A stretch of 64,000 bases of DNA. Origin: Roseibium sp. MMSF_3412. GTDB taxonomy: Bacteria > Pseudomonadota > Alphaproteobacteria > Rhizobiales > Stappiaceae. Below, piece after piece: positions 17,517 through 27,004 of the stretch (within the stretch, counting starts at the first letter, position 1; every line of letters begins with the position of its first letter). The translations under genes were made by a program, and so were the position numbers. The DNA lies in the NCBI RefSeq assembly GCF_030733265.1, contig NZ_JASHJI010000010.1, forward strand, positions 1 through 64,000, given 5' to 3'. The notes beneath the pieces are model-generated. The model did not search any database. It was not told the DNA's origin and saw nothing but the letters and a program-made list of their open reading frames with translations.

Positions 17517-18757
17517 TATCTCATCTCCTTGCGCGCGTTGTAGACGTTCCAGACGAGGATCGGTGTTACCAGCAGCATGATGACGATCGCGCTTGCGGAA
17601 CCGACGCCCCAGTCATTGGCGCGAAACAGCTTGTCGTACATGTAATTGGCCAGGACCTGCGTCTCCCACTGGCCGTTGGTCATCGCGAAGACGATGTCGA
17701 AGACCTTCAAGACGGTGAGTGTGATCGTGGTCCAGACGACCACGATCGTGCCCATGATCTGGGGGACCTTGATCTTGAAGAAAATCTGGAACGGATTGGC
17801 TCCGTCGATAATGGCAGCCTCGACGGTTTCCTCCGGAATGCCGCGCAGGGCGGCGCTGAGGATCACCATCGCAAACCCGGTCTGGATCCAGATCAGCACG
17901 ACCATCAGGAAGAAGTTGTTCCACATCGGCACGGTCAGCCAGGTCTGGGCTTCTCCATAGGGCAGTTCGCCGATCCAAAGCCCGATAAGCGAGCCGACGG
18001 AAACCCAGATCAGCCAGAGCGCGCCCCCGGCAACGAGGAGGCGGAGCGGCAGCAGCCAGACCGACTTGTCTTCGCCCTTGGCAATGATGCCGCGTGCGAA
18101 AGACCAGGCGACGGAAGCAACGATGACGATGAAACCGATGAGCAGCATCGAGGGCAGCACCTGCAGCATCAGGACCGACCCGATACCGCCGTCGAATTTC
18201 AGCCAGACGGCGTTCAGGATACCGATCTGGTTCTGGTCTTCCGGCCGGGTGTCATAGATCAGCTTGAAGATGACCGACGCACCGACGAAGGAAATCGCCA
18301 TCGGCATGAAAATGAGGGATTTCGCAAGATTGCCCCATCTGATCCGGTCGGTCAGCTGCGCGACGAGCAGGCCGAATGCAGTTGAGACGGCCGGAACCAC
18401 AATCAGCCAGAGCATGTTGTTGCGCACGGCTTCCCAGAATTTTGGCTCCGCCATCATCTGGCTGTAGTTGGCAAATCCGACAAAAGCGCCGCCCTGATCC
18501 CGGTCCGTCAGCGACAGGCGCAGGGTTTCGAACACGGGGTAGGCGAGATAGAGCAGCAGCGCGAAAAGGGCTGGAAACAGAAACAGCCACGGCCGCACCA
18601 TATTGGCCCGGTTGATGTTCCGGCCCGCATTCGGTCCGGATGCCGGAAAGATAATCTTGTCCAGAACTACGTTCGAAAAGAAGAAGTAACCAAGGCAGGC
18701 ACCGACGCCGATAACGATGGTCGCCAACCCGAGGAGTGCCGGGTTATCCGCAAACAT
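17516..18757 (-). CDS. aglF: alpha-glucoside ABC transporter permease AglF
   Basis: This 413-residue MalF-type permease ends with an EAA loop near TVEAAIIDGANPFQIFFKIKVPQ (in part VEAAIIDGAN). It is longer than the roughly 335-residue Sinorhizobium AglF: an extra N-terminal membrane segment (LLGLATIVIGVGACLGYFFF) precedes the usual core. It is separated from aglE by 143 bases containing a strong stem-loop, and overlaps aglG by one base. Confidence 0.83.
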   Translation of the reverse strand: MFADNPALLGLATIVIGVGACLGYFFFSNVVLDKIIFPASGPNAGRNINRANMVRPWLFLFPALFALLLYLAYPVFETLRLSLTDRDQGGAFVGFANYSQMMAEPKFWEAVRNNMLWLIVVPAVSTAFGLLVAQLTDRIRWGNLAKSLIFMPMAISFVGASVIFKLIYDTRPEDQNQIGILNAVWLKFDGGIGSVLMLQVLPSMLLIGFIVIVASVAWSFARGIIAKGEDKSVWLLPLRLLVAGGALWLIWVSVGSLIGLWIGELPYGEAQTWLTVPMWNNFFLMVVLIWIQTGFAMVILSAALRGIPEETVEAAIIDGANPFQIFFKIKVPQIMGTIVVVWTTITLTVLKVFDIVFAMTNGQWETQVLANYMYDKLFRANDWGVGSASAIVIMLLVTPILVWNVYNARKEMR

Positions 18758-18862
18758 GGCCGTTCCATCCCAGATGTCATTATGGAGCTTTTCCGGTCGA
18801 GCCGGACAACACTTGTCTGTTCAGGCCAACGCGCGAAGCTGGCGACGTCTTGCCTGAAGCAT

Positions 18863-18893
18863 CCGGCCGTCTGCCACTCGGACAGACGGCCGG
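18863..18893 (-). other. stem-loop after aglE
   Basis: CCGGCCGTCTG (18863-18873) and CAGACGGCCGG (18883-18893) form a perfect 11-bp stem with a 9-base loop, starting seven bases beyond the aglE stop. It probably stabilises the aglE message or attenuates read-through into aglF. Confidence 0.78.
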
Positions 18894-18900
18894 CAAAGCA

Positions 18901-20265
18901 TTACTTGAGAGCGTCCCAGCTTTCCTGGATCTCTTTGGTGACGTCGGCAGCATCCTTGCCGCCGGTGTAGTCAACCATACCCGTCCAGAATGTGCCGGCA
19001 CCGACACCGCCCGGCATCAGGTCGGACCCGTCAAAGCGGAAAGTCGTCGCATTGATCAGGATTTCACCCTGGCCCCGAAGCGTGTCGTTCAGATACGCAT
19101 CGAGATTGACGCCCTTGTGCGGCGTCAGGAAGCCGGTCTGAGCCATCATGATTTCATGTGACAGCGGAAGCTGGAAGAACTTCATCAGTTCCGTGGTCGC
19201 ATCGGACGGCTTGGTGATGGCCATGAGCGTACCGCCGCCCAGGACCGGATTGCCGAGATCTTTTTCCGCGTAGGCAGGGAAATAGAAGAAGTCCACATCC
19301 GCGCCGAACTCGACCCCGTCCGGGAAGAAGGCCGGCACGAAGGAGGCCTGACGGTGCAGGTAGCACTGCGGCGGCGAGGAGAACAGGCCTTTCGGGCTGT
19401 CACGGAAGTCGGTCGAAGCGACGGCATCGGCGCCACCGGCAACCTTGTCGTCATCGCGGGCAAACCAGCCGAATTCCTCGATGGCCGCAACAACGCGCTC
19501 ATCGTTGAACGGAATTTCATTCGATACCCACTGGTCGTAGACATCTGCCGGCTGGGTGCGGAGCATCATGTCTTCCACCCAGTCGGTCGCCGGCCATCCG
19601 GTCGCAGCGCCGGATCCGAGACCGATGCACCAAGGCGTTTCGCCGTCGGCAACGATCTGCTCGGTCAGCGCTTTCAGGTCCTCCATGGACTCCGGCACTT
19701 CATACCCAGCATCCTCGAAGTTTTCCGGCACATACCAGACGAGGCTCTTGACGTTGACGTTGTAGAAGAAACCGAAAAGCTCGTCGTTGCCGTCGGCATC
19801 CTTGTAGGTGCCCAGGTTCACCCAGCTTTCGCCCGCGCCGTAATTGTCGCCAACCCAGCTTGCCATGCCCTCGGGGAGCGGCTGAAGAAGACCGCGCGAT
19901 GCCATGTCCGACGCCAGACCGGGCTGCGGGAAGACGGCGATATTCGGTGCAGCGCCCGCTTCCGCATCAATCACGATCTGCTGCTCGAAGGAGTCGGAAC
20001 CGGTATAGATGACCTCTGCTCCGGTCGCCTCGGTGAAATAGGCCAGCACGCTCCGGAAGTAGCCGTCCTCCGGCTGCAGCCACGGGCCTGCGATCGTCAC
20101 GGTCTGACCCGAAAGATCAGGCGCGCTTTCCGCCCAGGCATTGTAGCTGTCCCAGTTGAAAGGGCCTTCGCCCGGAGGGAATTTCAGTTCCGCCGAGGCA
20201 CTTCCCAGTCCCAGCGAAACGCTCAGCGCCAAACCGGCCGCGCAGGCCATCAAACGTGATTTCAT
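18901..20265 (-). CDS. aglE: alpha-glucoside ABC transporter substrate-binding protein
   Basis: This 454-residue periplasmic binding protein has a clear signal peptide (MKSRLMACAAGLALSVSLGL, cleavage after ASA). The mature part starts ELKFPPGEGPFNW and contains TVTIAGPWLQPEDGYF, as in AglE of rhizobia. The ATG at 20265 is chosen because GGGAGGACTGAA precedes it and it places the signal peptide at the N-terminus; longer in-frame readings upstream would bury it. It is the first gene of aglEFGK and is divergent from a LacI regulator with palindromic operators between them. Confidence 0.87.
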   Translation of the reverse strand: MKSRLMACAAGLALSVSLGLGSASAELKFPPGEGPFNWDSYNAWAESAPDLSGQTVTIAGPWLQPEDGYFRSVLAYFTEATGAEVIYTGSDSFEQQIVIDAEAGAAPNIAVFPQPGLASDMASRGLLQPLPEGMASWVGDNYGAGESWVNLGTYKDADGNDELFGFFYNVNVKSLVWYVPENFEDAGYEVPESMEDLKALTEQIVADGETPWCIGLGSGAATGWPATDWVEDMMLRTQPADVYDQWVSNEIPFNDERVVAAIEEFGWFARDDDKVAGGADAVASTDFRDSPKGLFSSPPQCYLHRQASFVPAFFPDGVEFGADVDFFYFPAYAEKDLGNPVLGGGTLMAITKPSDATTELMKFFQLPLSHEIMMAQTGFLTPHKGVNLDAYLNDTLRGQGEILINATTFRFDGSDLMPGGVGAGTFWTGMVDYTGGKDAADVTKEIQESWDALK

Positions 20266-20381
20266 TTCAGTCCTCCCAGATTGTCCCCTTGATGGGACAT
20301 TCCATTTAAAGTGGCACACCTTACCCGCCGGCAGCAATACCGAGGCTCCTCCCTCATGCAGCAAACCAACCGGAACCCGGC

Positions 20382-20508
20382 ATCCAAACCGCTTTGGATT
20401 TGCCTTAAACATGTCGTTCCGCTTCGGACTTGTCAAGCGAACAACTCACGAATTAATGTTGCGTTTCAATAACAGCCTGATGGGAGGGCGCTTTCAAAGC
20501 GTTTTGGG
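20382..20508. promoter_or_regulatory. two LacI-type operators between aglE and its regulator
   Basis: Site 1 (20382-20399) is a perfect 7-4-7 palindrome, ATCCAAA-CCGC-TTTGGAT. Site 2 (20494-20508) is TCAAAGCGTTTTGGG, with the same core. Both fit the LacI-family core AANCGNTT. Site 1 lies upstream of aglE; site 2 ends five bases before the LacI start, overlapping its ribosome-binding region, as expected for autorepression. Confidence 0.7.
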
Positions 20509-20513
20509 CAAGA

Positions 20514-21551
20514 ATGAGCAAGGGTGTAAATCTGAAGGAATTGTCCAATCGGCTGCAACTTTCGCAGACGACCGTCAGCCGTGCCTTGAACGGCTACCCG
20601 GAGGTCAGCGCCGAAACACGGCGCAGGGTTGCCGAGATGGCGGAAAAACTCGGCTACGCGCCGAACAGTCAGGCCAGGCGTCTTGCGACCGGCCGCTCAA
20701 TGGCAATAGGTCATGTGATCCCGCGCTCGATCCACGAGATGATGAACCCGATCTTTCTGGAGTTCATTGCCGGTGCGGGTGAAACCTACTCCAAGCACGG
20801 CTATGACATGATCATCTCCGTGGTTGAAGACGATCATGAGGAAGACGCATACCGTCAGATCGCTTCCCGCAAGAAGGCCGATGGCGTCATCATTCATGGC
20901 CCGGCGGCGGATGAAAGCCGGCACCGGCTGCTCCGGGAAATCAACCTTCCCTTTGTGGTGCACGGCCGCATCCCCGGGGCCGAGAACGAAACTTCCTGGG
21001 TCGACATGAACAATCGCCGCGCCTTCGAACGCGCAACGAACCTGCTTCTGGATCTCGGCCACAAGCGGATCGCCCTCCTGAACGGTCTTGAGCACATGGA
21101 TTTCGCACGCCGGCGGCGCGTGGGCTTTGAAGACGCACTGGCTGCCAGGGGACTTGCGCCCGACACCGGGATCATGCGCAGTTCCGACATGACGGAACCC
21201 TATGGCTGCGACAATGCAATGGAAATGCTCAGGTCCGCCAACCCGCCGACCGCGTTTCTCGTGTCGTCAATGATTTCAGCCATTGGCGTTGCCCGCGCCA
21301 TCGGCCAGTGCGGACTGGAGACCGGCAAGGACGTGTCGATCATAACGCATGACGATGCCCTGTCGTTCTTGCCGAACAGCGGCGAAGTCCCGATCTTCAC
21401 CTGTACGCGTTCTTCTGTGCGCTATGCCGGCCAAAGGGCCGCGGAACTGCTTCTGGACCATATCGCCGACCCGGAACGCGAGCCGTCATCGCTCCATCTC
21501 GATGCGGAGCTTATCGTCGGCCAATCGACCGGCCCGGCACCCGATCGTTGA
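20514..21551 (+). CDS. aglR: LacI family regulator, probable AglR
   Basis: This 345-residue repressor has the LacI helix-turn-helix at residues 5-50 (LKELSNRLQLSQTTVSRALN) and the hinge NSQARRLATGRS, followed by a periplasmic-binding-protein-like sugar sensor. It is divergent from aglEFGK with matching operators in the gap, so control of alpha-glucoside uptake is the natural inference. The symbol is given by analogy with the Sinorhizobium agl locus. Confidence 0.85.
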   Translation: MSKGVNLKELSNRLQLSQTTVSRALNGYPEVSAETRRRVAEMAEKLGYAPNSQARRLATGRSMAIGHVIPRSIHEMMNPIFLEFIAGAGETYSKHGYDMIISVVEDDHEEDAYRQIASRKKADGVIIHGPAADESRHRLLREINLPFVVHGRIPGAENETSWVDMNNRRAFERATNLLLDLGHKRIALLNGLEHMDFARRRRVGFEDALAARGLAPDTGIMRSSDMTEPYGCDNAMEMLRSANPPTAFLVSSMISAIGVARAIGQCGLETGKDVSIITHDDALSFLPNSGEVPIFTCTRSSVRYAGQRAAELLLDHIADPEREPSSLHLDAELIVGQSTGPAPDR

Positions 21552-21575
21552 AGGAAAACGGTTCGAACGTCAGCC

Positions 21576-22247
21576 TCAGACCTGCGACAGACCACTGTTG
21601 GCCAGAAGAACATTCATCGTTTTCAAGCCGCTCAGACGATGTGCTTTTGCAAGCTCGGCAGCCTGCTGCGCCTCACCGGCGGCTATCGCCTCCACGATCT
21701 TGCAATGCGTCGTGTCACGCGCGGCCGGTGCCTTGTTCAGCCGCAGCAACACTGCATTCGCCCTGAACACCTGATCCAGAAGGCCACAGATCTCGGCGTT
21801 CAATCTGTCGTTTCCCGACAGGCCCGCAATGAGGCGGTGAAAGGTGTCGTCAAGGTGCGCCCAGGCCGCTATGTCATTGGCACGAAGCGCCGTTTCCCCG
21901 TCTTCCATGACGCGATGAATGTCCTGCAACGGATCGCTCAAGCTGTCGAGACGCGCTGCCGCGTCTGCTGCAAGGCTTTCAAGCACGGCCAGGATCTCGA
22001 AAATTTCCCGGAAATCCTTTTGCGATATCGCGACAACGCGCGCACCCCGTCTCGGAATCAGGTCAACAAGCCGCTCAGCCTCGAGCCGGATCAAGGCTTC
22101 CCGGACAGGCGTCCTGCTCATGCCGAGCCGCTGGGCTATGTCGGGCTCCGGTGCCTGATATCCGGGCGGCAGGATGCCGCGCAGGATCTCGTCCTTAAGA
22201 CGGTCATAGGCACTTTCGACCCGCGTCGACTTGACTTTCGCTAACAT
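21576..22247 (-). CDS. GntR family regulator (FadR/FCD subfamily)
   Basis: This 223-residue protein has an N-terminal winged helix (AYDRLKDEILRGILPPGYQ, APEPDIAQRLGMSRTPVREAL) and a helical FCD effector domain with metal-ligand candidates D and H in LDDTFHRLIAG and near HCKIVEAIAAG. It is convergent with the LacI gene (24-base gap) and faces the long non-coding stretch at 22248-23009. The ligand and target are not evident; FCD-type regulators usually sense organic or sugar acids. Confidence 0.85.
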   Translation of the reverse strand: MLAKVKSTRVESAYDRLKDEILRGILPPGYQAPEPDIAQRLGMSRTPVREALIRLEAERLVDLIPRRGARVVAISQKDFREIFEILAVLESLAADAAARLDSLSDPLQDIHRVMEDGETALRANDIAAWAHLDDTFHRLIAGLSGNDRLNAEICGLLDQVFRANAVLLRLNKAPAARDTTHCKIVEAIAAGEAQQAAELAKAHRLSGLKTMNVLLANSGLSQV

Positions 22248-23009
22248 TGCGGAGGCTTTCAGAACACGATTTCAGTTTTGACGGCTTGCCCGGACCGCCA
22301 TGCTGGAGTGGCCTGGCCGGACACTCATGTTCTTGCAAACAACTCCATTCAGCATTGATAATAATACCAATAAAATTTTAGTCAAAGGAGACGGAGTCTG
22401 GAAAAGATACGCCGAATCCGGGAGTCATTTTCGCCCAACACATTGATTACGCTACAGAAAAGAAAAATGACTTCAAAAATGCATCGTAAAAAATACTGAA
22501 ACAATTCAGTGTAATCGCGAATTTGGACTGCGGATTTGGACGATTCCACCCGCCAGGGTCTTAACGGTTTATGCATATTGCGCGTACGGCACCGATGCGC
22601 ATGACGGATCGCGAATTTTCGCAAGAGGGCGATTGGGCGAAACACGTGCACGAGCATCGGAAAAAGTGCTCTTGAACGCGTTGATGCGCGCATCCAAGGA
22701 TGCGTCAGAGCTACAAAACGACCAAACAAAAACAACTTAACACGTAGTCTAGCCTCGAAAAATTCTCACAGAATTCAACTTCCTAAAATATTACCGAGCG
22801 TAATATTCGAAAAACCGGACGCCACGTCTTTCTTGATTTAGATCATATTGTCATATTTGATGAGAGAAAGAGCGAAATTAGCGGATAAATGGATCAATAT
22901 TTAATGTTTCTAGATTTTTACATTGTTTTTTAAGTAAATTAACTTTGCTGGTTACCATTGCTTAACGATGTAAATTTACCTTTTTCGCCAATACAAAGAT
23001 GGCGTTGAA
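22248..23009. other. 762-base AT-rich non-coding interval
   Basis: No convincing gene is seen. The right half is clearly AT-rich compared with its surroundings. A sequence TTGATTTAGATCAT at 22833-22846 matches the Fnr/Anr consensus TTGAT-N4-ATCAA at all but the last base and lies about 160 bases before the TolC-type gene. A small GCATCC-AA-GGATGC hairpin lies near 22690. The interval presumably holds the promoters of the GntR gene (left) and the TolC gene (right). Confidence 0.5.
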
Positions 23010-24623
23010 ATGACATTTGCATTCCATACTCAATCGCTCCCGGGAGAGGGCAGAGGCAATTTTGCGACCATGACCGGGCTGACTCTGATCGGGTTGGTGC
23101 TCGCCGTTTCCCCGGGACTTGCAGGTTCTCTCGAAGATGCAATGTCCGCGGCATACGCGGTCAATCCGCGGCTGAAGGCCGAGCGTTCCCGATATCGCGC
23201 AACAAACCAGGGGGTCTGGACAGCGCGATCCGAATTCCTGCCAAACCTGTCTGGGTCCTATCTCGCCGAAAACAACGCCTACAACTACAAAAACAGCAAC
23301 AGTCAGGGCAGCGAGTTCTCCCACGAATTGACGCTCACCCTGTCGCAGACGCTCTTTCAGGGCCTGGCGGGCGTGAGCCGCCTGAACCAGGCTCACGAAG
23401 AGGCGGCGTCCGGCCGCAACCAGCTCATTGGCGTGGAGCAAACCCTCATGCTCGACACGGCCGATGCCTATCTGAGGGTTGTCCGGGACCGTGAGATCGT
23501 CAGCCGCCTGAAGGCGTACACGGCCGTCGTCCAGAGGGAAATCACTGCGACGCGAACCCGCTTCGAGTCGGGAGATGCAACAAGGACCGATACGGAACAG
23601 GCCCAGGCACGGCTTGCGGAAGCACAAGGCAACACGGATCAGGCCATCGGCGACCTTCACGCGTCCGAAGCACTTTACGAACGGTTGACCGGACAAAAAC
23701 CGCATAAACTCGGCTGGCCGGCGGTTCCGGCGTCCCTGCTGCCGAAGAATCAGGACGAGGCGATCTCAATCGCCCTGCAAAACAATCCGTCCGTCCGTGC
23801 GGCGACAGCGGATGCGCGCGCAGCCCGATATGCGGCCAGAGCGTCCGTTGGCGACATGCTGCCGCGCGTTGCGCTCGAAAGCGCGTGGGAAAACGGATTT
23901 CAGAACAACTTCGATGATCGGGACACCGAAGAATTCAGGCTCGGCCTGCGCGTGACAGCCCCCCTGTTTGCCGGTGGACGCAACATCGCGGCTGTTCGCC
24001 GGGCGAAGTACACCGCAGAAGCGGAAGAGTATCTGCTTGACGACACGCAGCAGATTATTCGCGAGGACGTTATCCGTGCCATGCAACAACGTGCTGCCGC
24101 GCGGCGTCGGGCAGATGCAGGCAAAAAGGCAATTGCCGCAAACAGGAGGGCGGTCAAAGGTCTGCAGGTGGAACTTGCAAGCGGTCAACGGGCGCTGCTT
24201 GATGTCCTGGACGGCGAGCGGGAACTGCTTCTCAGCCAGGTGGACTATGTCCGAGCCCGTTTCGACGCCCGGATCGCCGACTTTTTTCTGCTCGCAAACA
24301 TCGGCCGTCTTGCGCCGGGGCATTTCTCGGTCATCGAACATCGCCCTGACGCGGTCCCCCGTCTCGTGCCTGCCTTCAATACCTGGGATCTGCGTCTGGC
24401 ATCTTCGGAAAATGACGCGATCCCGATCGAGGTGACCGGGTCGATCGCCGCCGCAACCGCTCCGGGAAATGCGACGCGGCAGACCTGGCCGCTCACATGG
24501 GATAAAGGGCCGTCTCGTGATGCCATGGGCGAGGAACCTGAAACATCTGCGCGCCGGAGCCCGAAGAAAGTGCTTTGGTCTTCGCTTGTAAATCTGGGGT
24601 TGCGCGGTTCCGGATCGCGCTGA
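23010..24623 (+). CDS. TolC family outer membrane efflux protein
   Basis: This 537-residue protein forms outer-membrane/periplasmic channels for type I secretion or drug efflux. A hydrophobic export signal (TGLTLIGLVLAVSPGLAGS) is followed by two OEP repeats: LEDAMSAAYAVNPRLKAERS at the start of the first and DEAISIALQNNPSVRAATAD at the start of the second. The C-terminal 80 residues beyond the fold (after about 450) are polar and look disordered. ATG 23070 is an alternative start giving a shorter signal. No inner-membrane exporter or adaptor is adjacent, so its partner is unlinked. Confidence 0.87.
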   Translation: MTFAFHTQSLPGEGRGNFATMTGLTLIGLVLAVSPGLAGSLEDAMSAAYAVNPRLKAERSRYRATNQGVWTARSEFLPNLSGSYLAENNAYNYKNSNSQGSEFSHELTLTLSQTLFQGLAGVSRLNQAHEEAASGRNQLIGVEQTLMLDTADAYLRVVRDREIVSRLKAYTAVVQREITATRTRFESGDATRTDTEQAQARLAEAQGNTDQAIGDLHASEALYERLTGQKPHKLGWPAVPASLLPKNQDEAISIALQNNPSVRAATADARAARYAARASVGDMLPRVALESAWENGFQNNFDDRDTEEFRLGLRVTAPLFAGGRNIAAVRRAKYTAEAEEYLLDDTQQIIREDVIRAMQQRAAARRRADAGKKAIAANRRAVKGLQVELASGQRALLDVLDGERELLLSQVDYVRARFDARIADFFLLANIGRLAPGHFSVIEHRPDAVPRLVPAFNTWDLRLASSENDAIPIEVTGSIAAATAPGNATRQTWPLTWDKGPSRDAMGEEPETSARRSPKKVLWSSLVNLGLRGSGSR

Positions 24624-24656
24624 CTTCCTCTTGTGCCGGGCGCGGTAGCTGCTCTA

Positions 24657-24920
24657 GGGTACGGACCCATAAATGAAGCCGATTTGGCGGCAGAAATGGC
24701 AAAGTCTCGCGAGGAAGCGTGTGCAGAGCGGGCTTTATGCCCGGTCAAGCGCGGTGACGCTGCGAGGTGAGGCCATTTTGCCGTCCTCCGGATTTGGCCG
24801 TTTTGGCCATCTGCCACGTCGCGAAAGGCTTGAAAATGAACCACATTTCCTGCGCTTTCGCTCCTTGCAGTTGGTCAAAACGATCCAAACCAAATTGACT
24901 TCATTTATGAGTCCGCACCC
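24657..24920. mobile_element. MITE-like element with 30-bp-plus terminal inverted repeats
   Basis: The left end (24654-24687: CTAGGGTACGGACCCATA then AATGAAGCCGATTTGG) and the reverse complement of the right end (24890-24923: CTAGGGTGCGGACTCATA then AATGAAGTCAATTTGG) match at 30 of 34 positions. If the ends are GGGT...ACCC, the 264-bp element is flanked by TA on both sides, as expected for a TA target duplication. No transposase is encoded. Just beyond the right end (24923-24936) a second partial copy of the left terminus, GGTACGGACCCAT, appears. The family is not identified with certainty; an IS5-like parent is possible. Confidence 0.75.
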
Positions 24921-25004
24921 TAGGGTACGGACCCATTTTCAGATTTTTCATCTTGCGCACGGGGTCCGGATAGCGGATCGCAGTGTTCTCCGGAGCCGCC
25001 CTCA

Positions 25005-25952
25005 ATGAAGCCAGTCGTTCCCTTCATACCTGAAGCCCAATCGCACGAGCGGAACGTCTGGCAGCGGGAATTGTCCAGATCGCTGAGCGATCTCGCCGAA
25101 CTCAAGCCGTTCGAAACGCTGACCGAAGAAGAGCGCCTTGCCGCGAGGGTTGCCATCGTTGCAAATCCGGACCCGGCCCACGTCGCGGCCCTGCCGAACC
25201 TTGTCTGGGTGCAGAGCCTTTGGGCAGGGGTCGAGCGGCTGATGTCCGAGTTGCCGGAAGGCGGCCCGCTCATAGTCAGGCTGGCAGACCCGCAAATGGC
25301 GGAAACCATGTCCGAAGCGGTTCTGGCCTGGACCCTCTATCTGCATCGCGATATGCCCCGTTACATGCTGCAACAGCGCCAGGGCATCTGGCAGGAGCAT
25401 TTCCTGAAGACACCCGCTGAACGAACAGTCGGCGTGCTGGGCCTGGGAAATCTCGGAAACGCGTCGGCGCAGCGCCTCAAGGCCAACGGCTTCACCGTGA
25501 CGGGCTGGAGCCGGTCTGAAAAAACACTCGACGGCGTACGCTGTTTTCACGGACCGGACGGTCTGAAGCAGTTGCTCGGCGAGGCCGACATTGTCGTCGT
25601 TCTGGTTCCGCTGACAGATGAGACGCGCGGTTTGCTGGGCGAAGACGAATTCAAGGTGTGCAAGCAGGACGCCGCGATCATCAATTTCGCCCGCGGCCCG
25701 GTGATTGAGACGGGCGCGCTTGTCGGCGCGCTCGATGCAGGACACCTGTCCCACGCTGTCCTCGACGTTTTCGACCAGGAGCCTCTGCCATCGGACAACC
25801 CGCTGTGGCACCACGAGAAAGTGACGGTACTGCCGCATATTTCCGCGCCGACAATCATCAGCACGGCCTCCAGGCTTGTCGCGCGGAACCTCAAGGCGTT
25901 TCTGGAATCAGATACCATCCCGGATCACGTCGACCGCAAGCGTGGATACTGA
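25005..25952 (+). CDS. D-2-hydroxyacid dehydrogenase, glyoxylate/hydroxypyruvate reductase type
   Basis: This 315-residue cytoplasmic NAD(P)-dependent reductase has the Rossmann motif GVLGLGNLGNASAQRL in the middle, catalytic Arg in NFARGPVIE, Glu in VFDQEPLP and His in LPHISAPT. The overall shape is that of GhrA (about 312 residues). It precedes a TIM-barrel sugar-phosphate isomerase/epimerase gene by 81 bases on the same strand, so the two may act on one carbon source; the substrate is not evident. Confidence 0.88.
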   Translation: MKPVVPFIPEAQSHERNVWQRELSRSLSDLAELKPFETLTEEERLAARVAIVANPDPAHVAALPNLVWVQSLWAGVERLMSELPEGGPLIVRLADPQMAETMSEAVLAWTLYLHRDMPRYMLQQRQGIWQEHFLKTPAERTVGVLGLGNLGNASAQRLKANGFTVTGWSRSEKTLDGVRCFHGPDGLKQLLGEADIVVVLVPLTDETRGLLGEDEFKVCKQDAAIINFARGPVIETGALVGALDAGHLSHAVLDVFDQEPLPSDNPLWHHEKVTVLPHISAPTIISTASRLVARNLKAFLESDTIPDHVDRKRGY

Positions 25953-26033
25953 TCTTTCGCGGCCGATATGTCGCAATAGTGTCAAGGATCGCGCAGTATC
26001 AGGCAGCAAGTTCACACCCGATAAAGGTACACC

Positions 26034-26852
26034 ATGCCGACCCTCCCGATCCTGGGCGCAGCGCTCAATGTCAACAGCCTGGAAACCCACCGCAAGCTCA
26101 TGCTCGAGAAACCGAGGGACCTTGAACTCCAGGACTTTTTTCCCGGCGAGGTCCTCAATGGTGACTGGACGCCGCTGGTGGAACGCGCAAAGTCACTTCT
26201 CGATGGGCACGAAGGCCGCGTGGGCATCCACGGTCCATTCTGGGGTTTCACCGTCGATACAGTCGATGTGGACGTGCGCGACGTGGTCAAGAAGCGTCTC
26301 CTGCAGGGTCTTGAGGTCTGCGAAGCGCTCGGAGCGACGCACATGGTCGTGCACAGCCCCTATTCCAATTGGGACCACAACAACCTCGACAATTACGAAA
26401 ACGCCCGTGAGCGCAAGATCGACCTTTGCCACCTGACCATGAAAGACGCGGTAAAGCGCGCCGAGGATATCGGCTGCGAACTTGTCATTGAAAACATCGA
26501 GGACAGGGACCCGCATCTGAGGAGGATACTGGCCGACAGTTTCGGTTCCCGGATGGTGAAAGTCTCAATCGACACCGGCCATGCCCATTACGCGCATGGT
26601 ACATCGGGAGCACCCCCGGTCGACACTTATGTGAAAGCGGCCGGCAATGCGCTGCGTCATGTCCATTTACAGGACGCTGACGGCTATGCTGACCGGCATT
26701 GGGCACTCGGCGAAGGAACCATCAACTGGCACGCCGTCTTCAAGGCGCTGTCGACACTCGAAAGCGATCCGCGCCTGATCATCGAGGTGCGCGACCACGC
26801 CGATGTGCCGGTTTCAATCGCGAATATGGCCGCGCTCGGACTGGCGCAATAA
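26034..26852 (+). CDS. sugar phosphate isomerase/epimerase (AP endonuclease 2 fold)
   Basis: This 272-residue TIM-barrel protein carries likely metal ligands in HGPFWGFTVD, MVVHSPYSNWDHNN, VIENIEDRDP, SIDTGHAHYAHG, VHLQDADGYAD and IIEVRDH. The fold is shared by inosose dehydratases, tagatose epimerases and endonuclease IV. It appears to be co-transcribed with the hydroxyacid dehydrogenase upstream. No specific substrate can be assigned. Confidence 0.8.
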   Translation: MPTLPILGAALNVNSLETHRKLMLEKPRDLELQDFFPGEVLNGDWTPLVERAKSLLDGHEGRVGIHGPFWGFTVDTVDVDVRDVVKKRLLQGLEVCEALGATHMVVHSPYSNWDHNNLDNYENARERKIDLCHLTMKDAVKRAEDIGCELVIENIEDRDPHLRRILADSFGSRMVKVSIDTGHAHYAHGTSGAPPVDTYVKAAGNALRHVHLQDADGYADRHWALGEGTINWHAVFKALSTLESDPRLIIEVRDHADVPVSIANMAALGLAQ

Positions 26853-27004
26853 AGCCGTTTTCTGCGCCGCGCACCCGACCCCACAAATTTGTGAAGAGGC
26901 GTTAGCGGACAGTCAGTCAGCCTTTGCCTACTTAAGGTCGGAAACGAGGTGTGTTCCGGCATTCCTCGACCGGAACGGGCTCTTGCAAAGGTGCACTGAC
27001 AAAT

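Noticed and set aside
16350-17543. 397-codon plus-strand frame opposite aglG
   Set aside because: Antisense to a clear permease; highly charged, non-protein-like composition.
22382-22735. 117-codon minus-strand frame in the non-coding gap
   Set aside because: Arg- and Phe-rich with no recognisable domain or good ribosome-binding site; the region is AT-rich and looks intergenic.
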